DNA of 45,159 bases from an uncultured Bacteroidales bacterium (GTDB taxonomy: Bacteria > Bacteroidota > Bacteroidia > Bacteroidales > UBA932). Under the pieces are notes generated by a model that was not told the DNA's origin, did no database searches, and was given only the letters and a program-made list of their open reading frames with translations. Position numbers and translations under genes: made by a program. The stretch is from positions 1-45,159 of the forward strand of contig CAJONC010000014.1 in assembly GCA_905235675.1 (NCBI GenBank), read 5' to 3'. Within the stretch, counting starts at the first letter, position 1. Each line of letters opens with the position of its first letter. Of this stretch, positions 6,584-14,937 are shown piece by piece.

Positions 6584-7162
6584 ATGGCAAACGCTCCAAT
6601 CAATACCGACATCCTTGACAGGGCCATCCTTTTTGCGGTCAGGGCCCATTCAGGGACTGAACGCAGGGGAAAAGGCTTTCCGTACATAGTCCATCCCATG
6701 GAGGCTGTGGAAATCGTTGCCACCATGACTCCCGACCAGGAGTTGCTCGCCGCCGCAGCCTTGCACGACACCGTGGAAGATACCGATGTCACCATAGGGC
6801 AGATTCGTGAAGAATTTGGCGACAGGGTGGCGGATCTCGTAGCTTCCGAAAGTGAGGAAACCGTTCCGGAAGTCAGCGAGGAAGACAGCTGGCATCAGCG
6901 CAAACAGGCCGCGATCGACCGTCTTGCCGCAGCCTCGCGCGATGCAAAAATGGTCGCCCTTGGCGACAAACTCTCCAACATGCGCGCTATAGCAAGGGAT
7001 TATGAACTCCTCGGCGACAAACTGTGGAATCGCTTCCATATCTCCGACCCCGCCGAGCACGCCTGGCATTACAAAGGATTGGTTGAAGCCCTCCGCGAAC
7101 TTGACGGCACTTTCGCCTTCAGGGAATTTGAACAGTTGGTAAACCGTGTATTCTGCAAATAA
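6584..7162 (+). CDS. Small alarmone hydrolase, HD domain (MESH1/SAH-like)
   Basis: A 192-residue stand-alone HD-domain protein of the Rel/SpoT hydrolase type, predicted to remove the 3'-pyrophosphate from (p)ppGpp with Mn2+. The metal site is visible as the first His in RAHSG (about residue 22), HP in YIVHPMEAVEIV, ALHDTVEDTD (HD at 61-62, ED at 65-66) and the distal Asp-Asn pair in GDKLSNMRAI (about 128-133). It is close to the length of other single-domain hydrolases. The start ATG lies 2 bases after the synthetase stop. This tight coupling, synthetase first and hydrolase second, resembles toxic-synthetase/antitoxin-hydrolase pairs, but could equally be an ordinary regulatory split of a Rel enzyme. 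The next gene begins 10 bases after its stop. Confidence 0.88.
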   Translation: MANAPINTDILDRAILFAVRAHSGTERRGKGFPYIVHPMEAVEIVATMTPDQELLAAAALHDTVEDTDVTIGQIREEFGDRVADLVASESEETVPEVSEEDSWHQRKQAAIDRLAAASRDAKMVALGDKLSNMRAIARDYELLGDKLWNRFHISDPAEHAWHYKGLVEALRELDGTFAFREFEQLVNRVFCK

Positions 7163-7172
7163 ATACTTGATT

Positions 7173-8588
7173 ATGGGACAGAAAGAAGAAAAACTGATAA
7201 AAAAATTCAGGGGAGCCATAAGGGTCAGGCTCAGCCTGATACTTTTCATCGTGCTTGCGATGGTGATAGCTGCAGGAGGACTGATGCAGTATTTCTACTT
7301 TATGAAGGAAAATTCCGATCCTCTTGCCGGCCCTGTTTTCGTGGTGCTGATGGCAGTGAGTTTCGTGCTGATTTTCCTTCTGATGCTCGGCTTCCGGAGG
7401 AACATGAGCAAACTCAAGAAGATAGCCAGCGTCAATGAAAAGATGGAAAGGGAGCTTGAGATTGCCCGCGGCATACAGATGTCCATGCTTCCCAAGACTT
7501 TCCCGCCCTATCCCGACCGCGACGATATTGACATCTATGCCTGCATAGTTCCGGCCAAGGAAGTCGGAGGCGACCTTTATGACTTCTATATGCGCGACGA
7601 CAAGATGTTTTTCTGCATAGGGGACGTCAGCGGAAAAGGAGTGCCCGCTTCGCTCGTAATGGCCGTCGCACGCAGTCTCTTCCGCACCATTTCCTCCCAC
7701 GAAATGAGTCCTGCACGTATAGTTACGATGATGAATGACAGCATGTCGGAGATGAACGAAAACAATATGTTCATCACCATGTTCTGCGGCGTGCTCGACC
7801 TCAAGAACGGCCATCTCCGCTATTGCAACGCCGGACACAACGCTCCTGTTCTGCTGAACGACAGCAAGCAGATGCTGCCGGTCGTGCCCAATCTGCCCCT
7901 TGGCGTGATGCCCGGAATGGTTTTCAAGGAGCAGGAGACGGATTTGAAATATCAGGATGCGCTGTTCCTGTATACCGACGGAGTAACTGAAGCCGAAAAC
8001 ATAAACCACGAACTGTTCGGCGAAGAGCGCATGCTGAATGCCTTTACCGGGCTGAAGGGTTCCAGGAACCACATGGAAACCATGGTGAAGGCCGTGTCCG
8101 ACTTTGTCGGAGAAGCTCCCCAGAGCGATGACCTTACCATGCTCTTCATCCGTTACATGAATGAGGAAAAGCCCGATAGCACTGAGCGCCATCTTCTGAT
8201 ACACAACGATATACAGCAGATTCCCCAACTTGCTGATTTCATCGGAATCATCGCTGAAGAGATGAATCTTGACCATGCCCTGAGCATGAGCCTGAACCTT
8301 GCACTCGAAGAGGCGGTCACAAACGTTATCATGTATTCCTACCCCGAAGGGACTGACGGGCTCGTCGACATTGAAGCAATCATGCGCGAAAAATCCCTTT
8401 CATTCATCGTGAGCGACAGCGGCCGGCCCTTTGATCCCACGAAAACGGAGGATGCCGACATCACCCTCGGAGTGGAAGAGCGCCCCGTCGGAGGCCTTGG
8501 AATCTTCCTTGTCCGCAACATTATGGATACCGTACAGTATGAGCGCAAGGACGGAAAGAATATTTTAAGCATGACAAAAAACCTATAA
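7173..8588 (+). CDS. Membrane PP2C (SpoIIE/RsbU-type) phosphatase fused to an RsbW-like kinase domain
   Basis: A 471-residue predicted regulator of a partner-switching pathway. Two N-terminal membrane helices (about residues 17-40 and 50-72) are followed by a short helical linker and a SpoIIE-type PP2C phosphatase domain (about 90-320) with ELEIARGIQMSMLP, EVGGDLYDF and CIGDVSGKGVPAS, which carry the metal-binding Asp residues. A C-terminal HATPase_c_2 domain (about 335-470) has an N-box (EEAVTNVI), DSGRPFDP and GGLGIFLV, as in RsbW/SpoIIAB anti-sigma kinases. Phosphatase and kinase on one chain would act in opposite directions on the STAS protein encoded 4 bases downstream. No sensor domain is obvious apart from the membrane part. 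The ATG at 7173 is preferred to an in-frame GTG that overlaps the previous gene. Confidence 0.9.
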   Translation: MGQKEEKLIKKFRGAIRVRLSLILFIVLAMVIAAGGLMQYFYFMKENSDPLAGPVFVVLMAVSFVLIFLLMLGFRRNMSKLKKIASVNEKMERELEIARGIQMSMLPKTFPPYPDRDDIDIYACIVPAKEVGGDLYDFYMRDDKMFFCIGDVSGKGVPASLVMAVARSLFRTISSHEMSPARIVTMMNDSMSEMNENNMFITMFCGVLDLKNGHLRYCNAGHNAPVLLNDSKQMLPVVPNLPLGVMPGMVFKEQETDLKYQDALFLYTDGVTEAENINHELFGEERMLNAFTGLKGSRNHMETMVKAVSDFVGEAPQSDDLTMLFIRYMNEEKPDSTERHLLIHNDIQQIPQLADFIGIIAEEMNLDHALSMSLNLALEEAVTNVIMYSYPEGTDGLVDIEAIMREKSLSFIVSDSGRPFDPTKTEDADITLGVEERPVGGLGIFLVRNIMDTVQYERKDGKNILSMTKNL

Positions 8589-8592
8589 GATA

Positions 8593-8898
8593 ATGGAAAT
8601 CAATATCAAAACTTTGCCAGATTCTACGGTCGCGGAACTTGTCGGCCGTCTGGACACTCCTGCATCACTCGAGATTGCACCTGCTTTCGAAAGCCTGTAT
8701 GAAAAGGCTTCAGGTACCGTCGTTATCGATTGCTCCAAGCTGGAATACATCTCATCTTCCGGCCTTCGCCTTTTCCTTACGCTGCGCAAGTCCGCATCGG
8801 ACAAAGGCGGCAGGGTGATAGTCCGCAGCATCTGCCCTGAAATACGCAATGTCTTCATGATGACGGGCTTCCTCAATTTGTTCCAGATAGAAGACTGA
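8593..8898 (+). CDS. STAS-domain anti-sigma factor antagonist (RsbV/SpoIIAA-like)
   Basis: A 101-residue single STAS domain. The phosphorylatable serine region is YISSSGLRLFL (about residues 55-65), matching the D/S-S-x-G-x-R site of SpoIIAA and RsbV. In the known pathway the unphosphorylated form binds the anti-sigma kinase and frees its sigma factor or other client. The matching kinase and phosphatase domains are encoded together 4 bases upstream. No sigma factor gene is nearby, so the client is not identified. It is co-transcribed with the upstream genes and probably with rlmD, which begins 18 bases after its stop. Confidence 0.9.
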   Translation: MEINIKTLPDSTVAELVGRLDTPASLEIAPAFESLYEKASGTVVIDCSKLEYISSSGLRLFLTLRKSASDKGGRVIVRSICPEIRNVFMMTGFLNLFQIED

Positions 8899-8916
8899 TT
8901 CGCGCAGACCTGCCGA

Positions 8917-10323
8917 ATGTCAAGGAAGAAAGTGGACATCCTACTAAGCGGGGTTACAATCGAAGCCGTTGCGGCGGAAGGAAAGGCACTTTTCCATACC
9001 GAAGACGGGATTGTGGTATTCGTGCCTTTCGGCGTTCCCGGCGACGTCGCCGACGTGCGTATACTCAAGAAAAAGAAAAACTATATGGAGGGGGTGATAA
9101 CTGCGCTCAGGCAGCCGTCTCCCAACAGGCAGGAGCCGTTCTGTGAGCATTTCGGAGTGTGCGGCGGATGCAAGTGGCAGCCTCTCCCCTATTCGATGCA
9201 GCTCGAGGCGAAGCGTATGCAGGTTTACGACCAGCTTGTCCGCATCGGACATCTTGACGTTCCGGAAATATGTCCCACCCTTCCTTCCGAAAGAACCCGC
9301 TTCTACCGCAACAAACTTGAGTTTTCCGCCTCTGAAAAAAGATGGATACTGGACGGCGAAGATGCGGAAGTTCTTTCTTCTGCAGAAAAACAGGGGCTTG
9401 GTTTCCATGTCGGGAAATTCTTCGACAAGGTGCTGGACCTGAACAACTGCTACCTGCAGCCTGAACCCTCCAATTCCATAAGGCTCTTCGTTAAGGAATA
9501 TACCGTGAGCCACGGCATTCCATTTTACAACATTCGTGAGAACAGGGGCATATTCCGCACGATTTTCGTCCGCACCACCGAGTCGGGCGGCACAATGGTG
9601 ATAGTATGCTTCGCCGAAGAATTCAGCGGAAGGAAGGCTATGCTCGATGCGATTGCGGAACGCTTTCCTGAGGTCACATCCCTTTATTATGTGCTCAACT
9701 CCAAGGTCAACGACAGCATATCCGACCAGGAATGCATACTCTACAGGGGCGAAGCCGCAATTTATGAAGAGATGGAAGGCCTGCGCTTCCGCATAGGGCC
9801 CAAATCTTTCTACCAGACCAATACCCTCCAGGCGTACAATCTCTACAAGGTGGCCCGTGAATTCGCCGGACTGACGGGAAGCGAGCTCGTATACGACCTT
9901 TATACGGGCACGGGAACCATAGCCCAGTTCGTGAGCAGGCAGGCCTCGAGGGTGATAGGCATAGAATATGTAGCGGAAGCTATCGAAGATGCCAGGGAGA
10001 ATGCCCGTGCGAACGGAATTGAAAATTGCAGTTTCTTCGCGGGCGACATGAAAGATATCCTTACGCCCGCCTTCATTGCGGAACACGGCAGGCCCGATGT
10101 CATGATAGTCGATCCCCCGAGGGCCGGAATGCATCCCGACGTGGTTAAAGTCATTCTTGACGCTGCACCGTCCAGGATAGTCTATGTCAGTTGCAATCCC
10201 GCTTCCCAGGCCCGTGACCTGGCGCTCATGGCGGAGAAATATTCAATCGTCGACGTTCAGCCGGTTGACATGTTCCCGCATACGCAGCATGTTGAAAACG
10301 TATGTAAACTTGAATTGAAATGA
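8917..10323 (+). CDS. rlmD: 23S rRNA (uracil-C5)-methyltransferase RlmD
   Basis: A 468-residue SAM-dependent RNA methyltransferase of the RumA/TrmA family, which methylates a uridine of 23S rRNA (U1939 in E. coli). Visible parts are an N-terminal TRAM domain (about 5-65), a [4Fe-4S] cluster motif CEHFGVCGGCKWQ (about 79-91) and, in the C-terminal half, LVYDLYTGTGTIAQF for SAM binding, DPPRAGMHPDVV and VYVSCNPASQARDL with the catalytic cysteine. Length and architecture are normal. Many Bacteroidota have more than one RumA-like gene, so the exact target uridine (RlmD or RlmCD type) is inferred. The stop overlaps the start of the exchanger gene by 4 bp (ATGA). Confidence 0.88.
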   Translation: MSRKKVDILLSGVTIEAVAAEGKALFHTEDGIVVFVPFGVPGDVADVRILKKKKNYMEGVITALRQPSPNRQEPFCEHFGVCGGCKWQPLPYSMQLEAKRMQVYDQLVRIGHLDVPEICPTLPSERTRFYRNKLEFSASEKRWILDGEDAEVLSSAEKQGLGFHVGKFFDKVLDLNNCYLQPEPSNSIRLFVKEYTVSHGIPFYNIRENRGIFRTIFVRTTESGGTMVIVCFAEEFSGRKAMLDAIAERFPEVTSLYYVLNSKVNDSISDQECILYRGEAAIYEEMEGLRFRIGPKSFYQTNTLQAYNLYKVAREFAGLTGSELVYDLYTGTGTIAQFVSRQASRVIGIEYVAEAIEDARENARANGIENCSFFAGDMKDILTPAFIAEHGRPDVMIVDPPRAGMHPDVVKVILDAAPSRIVYVSCNPASQARDLALMAEKYSIVDVQPVDMFPHTQHVENVCKLELK

Positions 10324-11255
10324 TACTTCAGATTGTCGCCCTCATTCTCGGCCTTGCAATGGTTATCGGCGGTGCCAACGCCCTTGTGGACGGAGCGTCG
10401 TCCCTGGCCCGCCGCTGGGGCGTGAACGAATTTGTGATAGGTATGCTCATCGTCGGCTTCGGCACTTCCCTTCCCGAACTGGTCGTGAGCGTCACAGGAG
10501 CCCTTACCCGCAATTCCGACATAGCCATAGGCAACGTAGTCGGATCCAATATCTTCAACACCCTGCTGATTCTCGGCATTTCAGCTATGATAGTTCCTGT
10601 CGAGATTACCCGCTCCAACAGGTTCCGCGACCTCCCTGTAACAATACTTGTCACCTTCCTCGTCGCCTTCCTTGGCATGAACGGCGGATTGTCCCGTGCG
10701 GAAGGCTGGATACTGATCGTTCTCTTTATTTGCTATATCATTTACGGATTCAAATTCGGAAAGGAGGAAGAAAGCGGGGAGGGCGAAGCCGGCAAGCTGT
10801 ATACAGGCTGGATGGCGTCCGTGCTGATTCTCGGCGGACTTGCCTGCCTTGTGCTGGGCGGCCGTCTTTTCGTGAATTCCGCGGAGCAGATTGCCCGTCT
10901 TCTCGGCGTCAGCGACAAGTTTATAGCAGTCACGATACTTGCAATGGGAACATCCCTTCCCGAGCTGGTTACGAGCATCGTGGCGCTGTCCAAGAATCAC
11001 AGCCAGATGGCTCTGGGCAACATACTCGGTTCCAATGTCTTCAACCTGCTGCTGATTCTGGGCGTGTCCGCCGCAATCTGGCCCATGAGCTTCGCAAAAA
11101 TAGACATCTACGACATCAGCGTGCTGATACTGAGCATAGTGCTTGTATGGACGGGTATCTATACCGGAAAGAAGAATGTGCTCGACCGCTTCGACGCGGG
11201 CATAATGCTGACGCTTTTCGTCGCCTACATGGTAAAAATGTTCATAGCCCTGTAG
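10320..11255 (+). CDS. Calcium/sodium antiporter (CaCA family, YrbG-like)
   Basis: A 311-residue inner-membrane exchanger with about ten helices arranged as two inverted halves. Each half carries the family's alpha repeat: GFGTSLPELVVSVTGA with GNVVGSNIFNTLLILG in the first, and AMGTSLPELVTSIVAL with GNILGSNVFNLLLILG in the second. This is the signature of K+-dependent or YrbG-type Na+/Ca2+ exchangers. A hydrophilic loop with an acidic run (KEEESGEGE) separates the halves. The ATG overlaps the rlmD stop by 4 bp. It ends 4 bases from the stop of the convergent beta-barrel gene. Confidence 0.92.
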   Translation: MILQIVALILGLAMVIGGANALVDGASSLARRWGVNEFVIGMLIVGFGTSLPELVVSVTGALTRNSDIAIGNVVGSNIFNTLLILGISAMIVPVEITRSNRFRDLPVTILVTFLVAFLGMNGGLSRAEGWILIVLFICYIIYGFKFGKEEESGEGEAGKLYTGWMASVLILGGLACLVLGGRLFVNSAEQIARLLGVSDKFIAVTILAMGTSLPELVTSIVALSKNHSQMALGNILGSNVFNLLLILGVSAAIWPMSFAKIDIYDISVLILSIVLVWTGIYTGKKNVLDRFDAGIMLTLFVAYMVKMFIAL

Positions 11256-11259
11256 GCTT

Positions 11260-11871
11260 TCAGAACTCAATCACAAGCCCGAAATTCAAGGCGAAATAAT
11301 GAGCGTCGTTGCGCAATATATTGCGCCTTGATATATATTCCTCTTCCACCGGATCCCAAACATCCGGATTGTCGTGGCATATCCTTATGCCGAGCCTCAG
11401 GTCGAGGGAACTGTAATCGCTCAGGGAAAGGCGGTATCCTGTGCCTATCTGTGCACGTTTCACCATTGAATCGGATTTCCGTATTCCCGACCCTGTATCG
11501 GCAAAGAAAAGCAGACCGTCGCTGTGGCAGCCGGAGGGATACCAGTTCAGCCTTATGGACAGGGGCATCACTTCGCGGCCGTCGTAAATGCTTTCATAAC
11601 CAAGAAGCAGCGACAGGTTCAGTTCCTTAGCCACATCCATACCTGCGTATCCGGCAAAATATCCGTTTAAGTTGAACATGCCCCTGACCGCTTCTTCGTT
11701 GATTCTGAAGCCTACGGCATCGTCAAGATAGTTGTAATGGTAGTGGTTCAGCACCGTGAAGCTTCCTCCCCATTCCAGCCCTGCATGCAGGCGGGAGAAC
11801 AACCCGTTCCCTGCGGAGGCGGAAAGGCAGCAGCAAAGGGCTGCGACGGTTATGAGAAGCCTTTTTTTCAT
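11260..11871 (-). CDS. Predicted outer-membrane beta-barrel protein, unknown function
   Basis: A 203-residue protein with a Sec signal peptide (MKKRLLITVAALCCCLSASA) followed by alternating polar and hydrophobic strands, including LSLLLGYESIY, DGLLFFADTGSG and LDLRLGIRI, and a C-terminal strand ending LVIEF. The terminal Phe is typical of outer-membrane barrels recognised by BAM. The size would suit an eight-strand barrel. I do not recognise a specific family. The start ATG overlaps the stop of the preceding minus-strand gene by 4 bp (ATGA), so both belong to one transcript. It ends 4 bases from the convergent exchanger gene. Confidence 0.7.
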   Translation of the reverse strand: MKKRLLITVAALCCCLSASAGNGLFSRLHAGLEWGGSFTVLNHYHYNYLDDAVGFRINEEAVRGMFNLNGYFAGYAGMDVAKELNLSLLLGYESIYDGREVMPLSIRLNWYPSGCHSDGLLFFADTGSGIRKSDSMVKRAQIGTGYRLSLSDYSSLDLRLGIRICHDNPDVWDPVEEEYISRRNILRNDAHYFALNFGLVIEF

Positions 11872-12404
11872 CGGAATCTGTAGGATATCTTGACATGCGG
11901 AAAATAGCCTCTGGATACGCCGTTGCGGTAAAGCCCCAGTTCAATACCGTCGCCAAGACGCCGGCCGAGAACTCCAAGTTCGATGTCAAAACCGAATTCA
12001 ATCTCGATGCCGCGGTCGAAACTTGCAAGGCAGCAGGTGGAGAAATCGACGCAGGAACAGATTCCGTAATGACCGCCGCTGTTGTAATCGCGGACATATC
12101 CCACCGTGGCGCCGGGAGCGAGCAGCAGGTCTATGCGGGCTTTCTCGGTTGAAAATCCTGCCAGACGGTTGTAATGAAGGAATACGGCCTTGATGCCGGG
12201 AGTGTTGTATTTTCCGTTCAGCACATCGAAGGTGTCGGCATAAAGGGTATAACTGTTGCGTATCCCGCTTTCCGTATTGGCATTCATGCAGATTCCGAAT
12301 CCCTTGAGGGAATTATATGTCCCCACGCTGAACCCTCCTCCCGCGGCAGGAAGGCAGAAAAACATTACAGACAGGGCTGCAATTATTTTGAGATTCGGTT
12401 TCAT
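11868..12404 (-). CDS. Predicted secreted barrel-like protein, unknown function
   Basis: A 178-residue protein from the ATG at 12404 (MKPNLKIIAALSVMFFCLPA, a signal peptide); an upstream alternative start would add nine residues and spoil the signal. The mature part is rich in Gly, Tyr and alternating hydrophobic residues, such as GTYNSLKGFGICMNANTES and IELGLYRNGVSRG, and ends VKISYRFR. An ICSCVDFSTCCL stretch with four cysteines is unusual for a barrel and could hold disulfides. It is the first gene of a two-gene minus-strand operon with the next barrel protein. No family assigned. Confidence 0.65.
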   Translation of the reverse strand: MKPNLKIIAALSVMFFCLPAAGGGFSVGTYNSLKGFGICMNANTESGIRNSYTLYADTFDVLNGKYNTPGIKAVFLHYNRLAGFSTEKARIDLLLAPGATVGYVRDYNSGGHYGICSCVDFSTCCLASFDRGIEIEFGFDIELGVLGRRLGDGIELGLYRNGVSRGYFPHVKISYRFR

Positions 12405-12436
12405 GGTTTCAGCAATGCACGAAGTTAGCAATATTC

Positions 12437-12467
12437 TTTGTTTTTTCGAACTAAAATCTTAAATTCG
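12437..12467 (+). promoter_or_regulatory. Promoter of the GNAT-like gene and rarA
   Basis: TTTG (12437-12440) and TAAATTCG (12460-12467) are separated by 19 bases. The -7 box has one mismatch to TAnnTTTG. The leader to the ATG at 12497 is about 25 bases. Confidence 0.5.
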
Positions 12468-12496
12468 CGGGATATGTGTACTAAATGACCTGAAAA

Positions 12497-13636
12497 ATGT
12501 CTGTTGAAATCCGCAAACTGGACGCTACAAACCGGAAGCAACTGCGTCAATTCGTGCTGTTCCCCGAAACGCTTTACCGCGACAATCCTTACTATGTCCC
12601 CTGCCTCGTATTCGACGAGATGGACACGCTGAATCCAAAGAAGAATCCTGCTTCGGATTTTTGCATCCATGAGCTGTACATGGCTTACAAGGACGGCAAA
12701 GCGGTTGGAAGAATCGCCGCAATCATCAATTACAAGGCAAACGAGCAGTGGAAGCATGACGAAGTGCGTTTCGGATGGTTCGATACCATCGACGACAAGG
12801 AAGTGTCGTCCGCCCTCATCGCAAAGGTGGAGGAATTCGGCAAGGCCCATGGCATGACGCACATCATCGGTCCCCTCGGATTCACTGATTTCGACCCTGA
12901 AGGAATGCTGGTGGAAGGCTTCGACCAGGAAAGCACCATGCCCCTGATCTACAACCATCCTTATTATGTTGAACATATTGAAGGGCTTGGATTCGAGAAA
13001 GATGCCGACTGGCTGGAGTACAGGATATTCATTCCCGAGAAAGTGCCCGAGAAATTCGAACGCGTAGCGAAGATAGTGGCCCAGCGCAACAATTTCCACA
13101 TACGTCCGGTCACGAGGAAACTCATACGCGAGGAAGATTATGCCACCAAGATATTCTCGCTGATTACCGAATGCTACAAGGACCTTTATGAATATACTGT
13201 ACTGCCGGACAATCTTGCCGACAAGTACATAGGCTTCTACCTCAAGGTGCTCGACCTCAGGTACGTGTCCGTGGTGGAAAATTCCGACAACGAAATCGTG
13301 GCCTTCGGCATTACCATGCCTTCCCTCGCAGCAGCCCTCAAGAAGTCCCGCGGCCGTCTTTTCCCCTTCGGCTGGTGGCATTTGTGCAAGGCTCTGTTCA
13401 TCAAGCACAGCGAGGGCAGCGAACTTCTGCTGATGGGTGCAAGGCCCGACGTCCGGAATACCGGCGTAACAGCCCTTGTCGTCGCCGACATGTTCGAGAA
13501 GTACAACAAACTCGGAGTCAAATGGTCGGAAACCAATGCAGAGCTTGAAGACAATTTCGGCATCAGGAACACCTTCGAACCCTTCGAACGCGTACAGAAC
13601 AAGCGCCGCCGCGCCTATAAGAAAGCCATTGAATGA
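12497..13636 (+). CDS. GNAT-fold acetyltransferase-like protein (YghO-like), function unknown
   Basis: A 379-residue cytoplasmic protein of a family widespread in Bacteroidota, with two GNAT-like halves. Recognisable parts are DGKAVGRIAAIINY (a central GNAT strand pair, about residues 73-86), GPLGFTDFDPEGMLVEGF (about 131-148), and a second half with YVSVVENSDNEIVAFGI and RNTGVTALVVADMFEKYN. The characterised members that it resembles are few, so acyl-transfer activity is inferred and the substrate is unknown. The ATG at 12497 fits the promoter. The stop overlaps the rarA start by 4 bp (ATGA), which indicates co-transcription. Confidence 0.65.
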   Translation: MSVEIRKLDATNRKQLRQFVLFPETLYRDNPYYVPCLVFDEMDTLNPKKNPASDFCIHELYMAYKDGKAVGRIAAIINYKANEQWKHDEVRFGWFDTIDDKEVSSALIAKVEEFGKAHGMTHIIGPLGFTDFDPEGMLVEGFDQESTMPLIYNHPYYVEHIEGLGFEKDADWLEYRIFIPEKVPEKFERVAKIVAQRNNFHIRPVTRKLIREEDYATKIFSLITECYKDLYEYTVLPDNLADKYIGFYLKVLDLRYVSVVENSDNEIVAFGITMPSLAAALKKSRGRLFPFGWWHLCKALFIKHSEGSELLLMGARPDVRNTGVTALVVADMFEKYNKLGVKWSETNAELEDNFGIRNTFEPFERVQNKRRRAYKKAIE

Positions 13637-14937
13637 TGACAGGTATGCTTCCTCCCCTGCCGGAAAGGCTTCGCCCGCACAGTCTCGACGACTATGTAGG
13701 CCAAAAGCACCTTGTGGGAGAAGGATGCATACTGCGCAACATGATAGAGAGCGGCAATCTCTCGTCGTTCATACTGTGGGGCCCTCCAGGCGTGGGCAAG
13801 ACCACTCTCGCACGGATAATAGCAGACACATGCAAAAGGGAATTCTTTACCCTCAGCGCGGTCAGCGCAGGGGTTAAAGAAGTGCGCGAGGTGATAGACG
13901 CCGCCAAATCCGGAGGCATTTTCTCGCAGCAGGCGGCCCCCGTACTCTTCATAGATGAAATCCACCGTTTCAACAAAGCCCAGCAGGACGCTCTTCTCGG
14001 CGCGGTTGAAGCGGGTACAGTGATCCTGATAGGTGCGACCACCGAAAATCCTTCGTTCGAGGTTATCACTCCCCTCCTGTCCCGCTGCCAGGTGTATGTG
14101 CTGAAAAGCCTGGACGCCGCCGACCTGCAGACACTGCTGGACAGGGCCATAAATACTGATACCGAGCTGAAGGAAAGGAATATAGAAGTCAGGGAGACCG
14201 AAGCCCTGTTCCGCCAGAGCGGAGGAGACGGACGCAAACTGCTCAACATACTTGAACTCGTGGTCGCCTCCCGTGCCGGCGATAAAAAAATAATCATCGA
14301 CAACAGGACGGTAACCGAGTGCCTGCAGGAGAATGTAGCCATCTACGACAAGGACGGGGAGATGCACTACGACATCATCTCCGCCTTCATCAAGAGCATA
14401 CGCGGATCCGATCCCAATGCCGCCATCTACTATCTTGCAAGGATGCTGGACGGCGGGGAGGACCCCCTTTTCATCGCCCGCAGGCTCTGCCTCAGCGCCT
14501 CCGAGGACGTGGGCCTTGCCAATCCAAACGCCCTCCTGCTTGCAAACGCCACATTCCAGGTGGTGAACCAGATAGGGATGCCGGAAGCGAGGATTCCCCT
14601 TGCCGAATGTACGGTATACCTCGCATCCTCGCCCAAGAGCAACGCTTCCTACATGGCCCTGGAATCCGCCCTGGCCCTCGTGAAGGATGACAAGACCAAG
14701 GCGGTTCCCCTGCACCTTCGCAATGCTCCCACCAAGTTGATGGAAGAACTCGGGTATTCCGACGGCTACAAGTATGCCCACGATTTTCCGGGGCATTTCG
14801 TGGATCAGGAATTCATGCCCGCCGGCCTGGAAGGCACTGTCTTTTATCACCCCGCGCAAAACAGGCACGAGGATGTGCTGCGCGCCTATCTGGAGGCCTG
14901 CTGGCCGAAATACTACACCAAAGATCAGAAAGGATAG
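13633..14937 (+). CDS. rarA: Replication-associated recombination protein A (AAA+ ATPase)
   Basis: A 434-residue member of the RarA/MgsA/WRNIP1 family of clamp-loader-like AAA+ ATPases, which act at stalled or gapped replication forks. Motifs are the N-terminal LPERLRPHSLDDYVGQKHL, Walker A GPPGVGKTTL (about residues 50-59), Walker B LFIDEIHRFNKAQQDALL (about 103-120), a sensor stretch GATTENPSFEV, and the C-terminal tetramerisation part with DPLFIARRLCLSASEDVGLA. Length is normal. It overlaps the upstream gene by 4 bp and the convergent tamL gene by 13 bp. Confidence 0.94.
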   Translation: MMTGMLPPLPERLRPHSLDDYVGQKHLVGEGCILRNMIESGNLSSFILWGPPGVGKTTLARIIADTCKREFFTLSAVSAGVKEVREVIDAAKSGGIFSQQAAPVLFIDEIHRFNKAQQDALLGAVEAGTVILIGATTENPSFEVITPLLSRCQVYVLKSLDAADLQTLLDRAINTDTELKERNIEVRETEALFRQSGGDGRKLLNILELVVASRAGDKKIIIDNRTVTECLQENVAIYDKDGEMHYDIISAFIKSIRGSDPNAAIYYLARMLDGGEDPLFIARRLCLSASEDVGLANPNALLLANATFQVVNQIGMPEARIPLAECTVYLASSPKSNASYMALESALALVKDDKTKAVPLHLRNAPTKLMEELGYSDGYKYAHDFPGHFVDQEFMPAGLEGTVFYHPAQNRHEDVLRAYLEACWPKYYTKDQKG

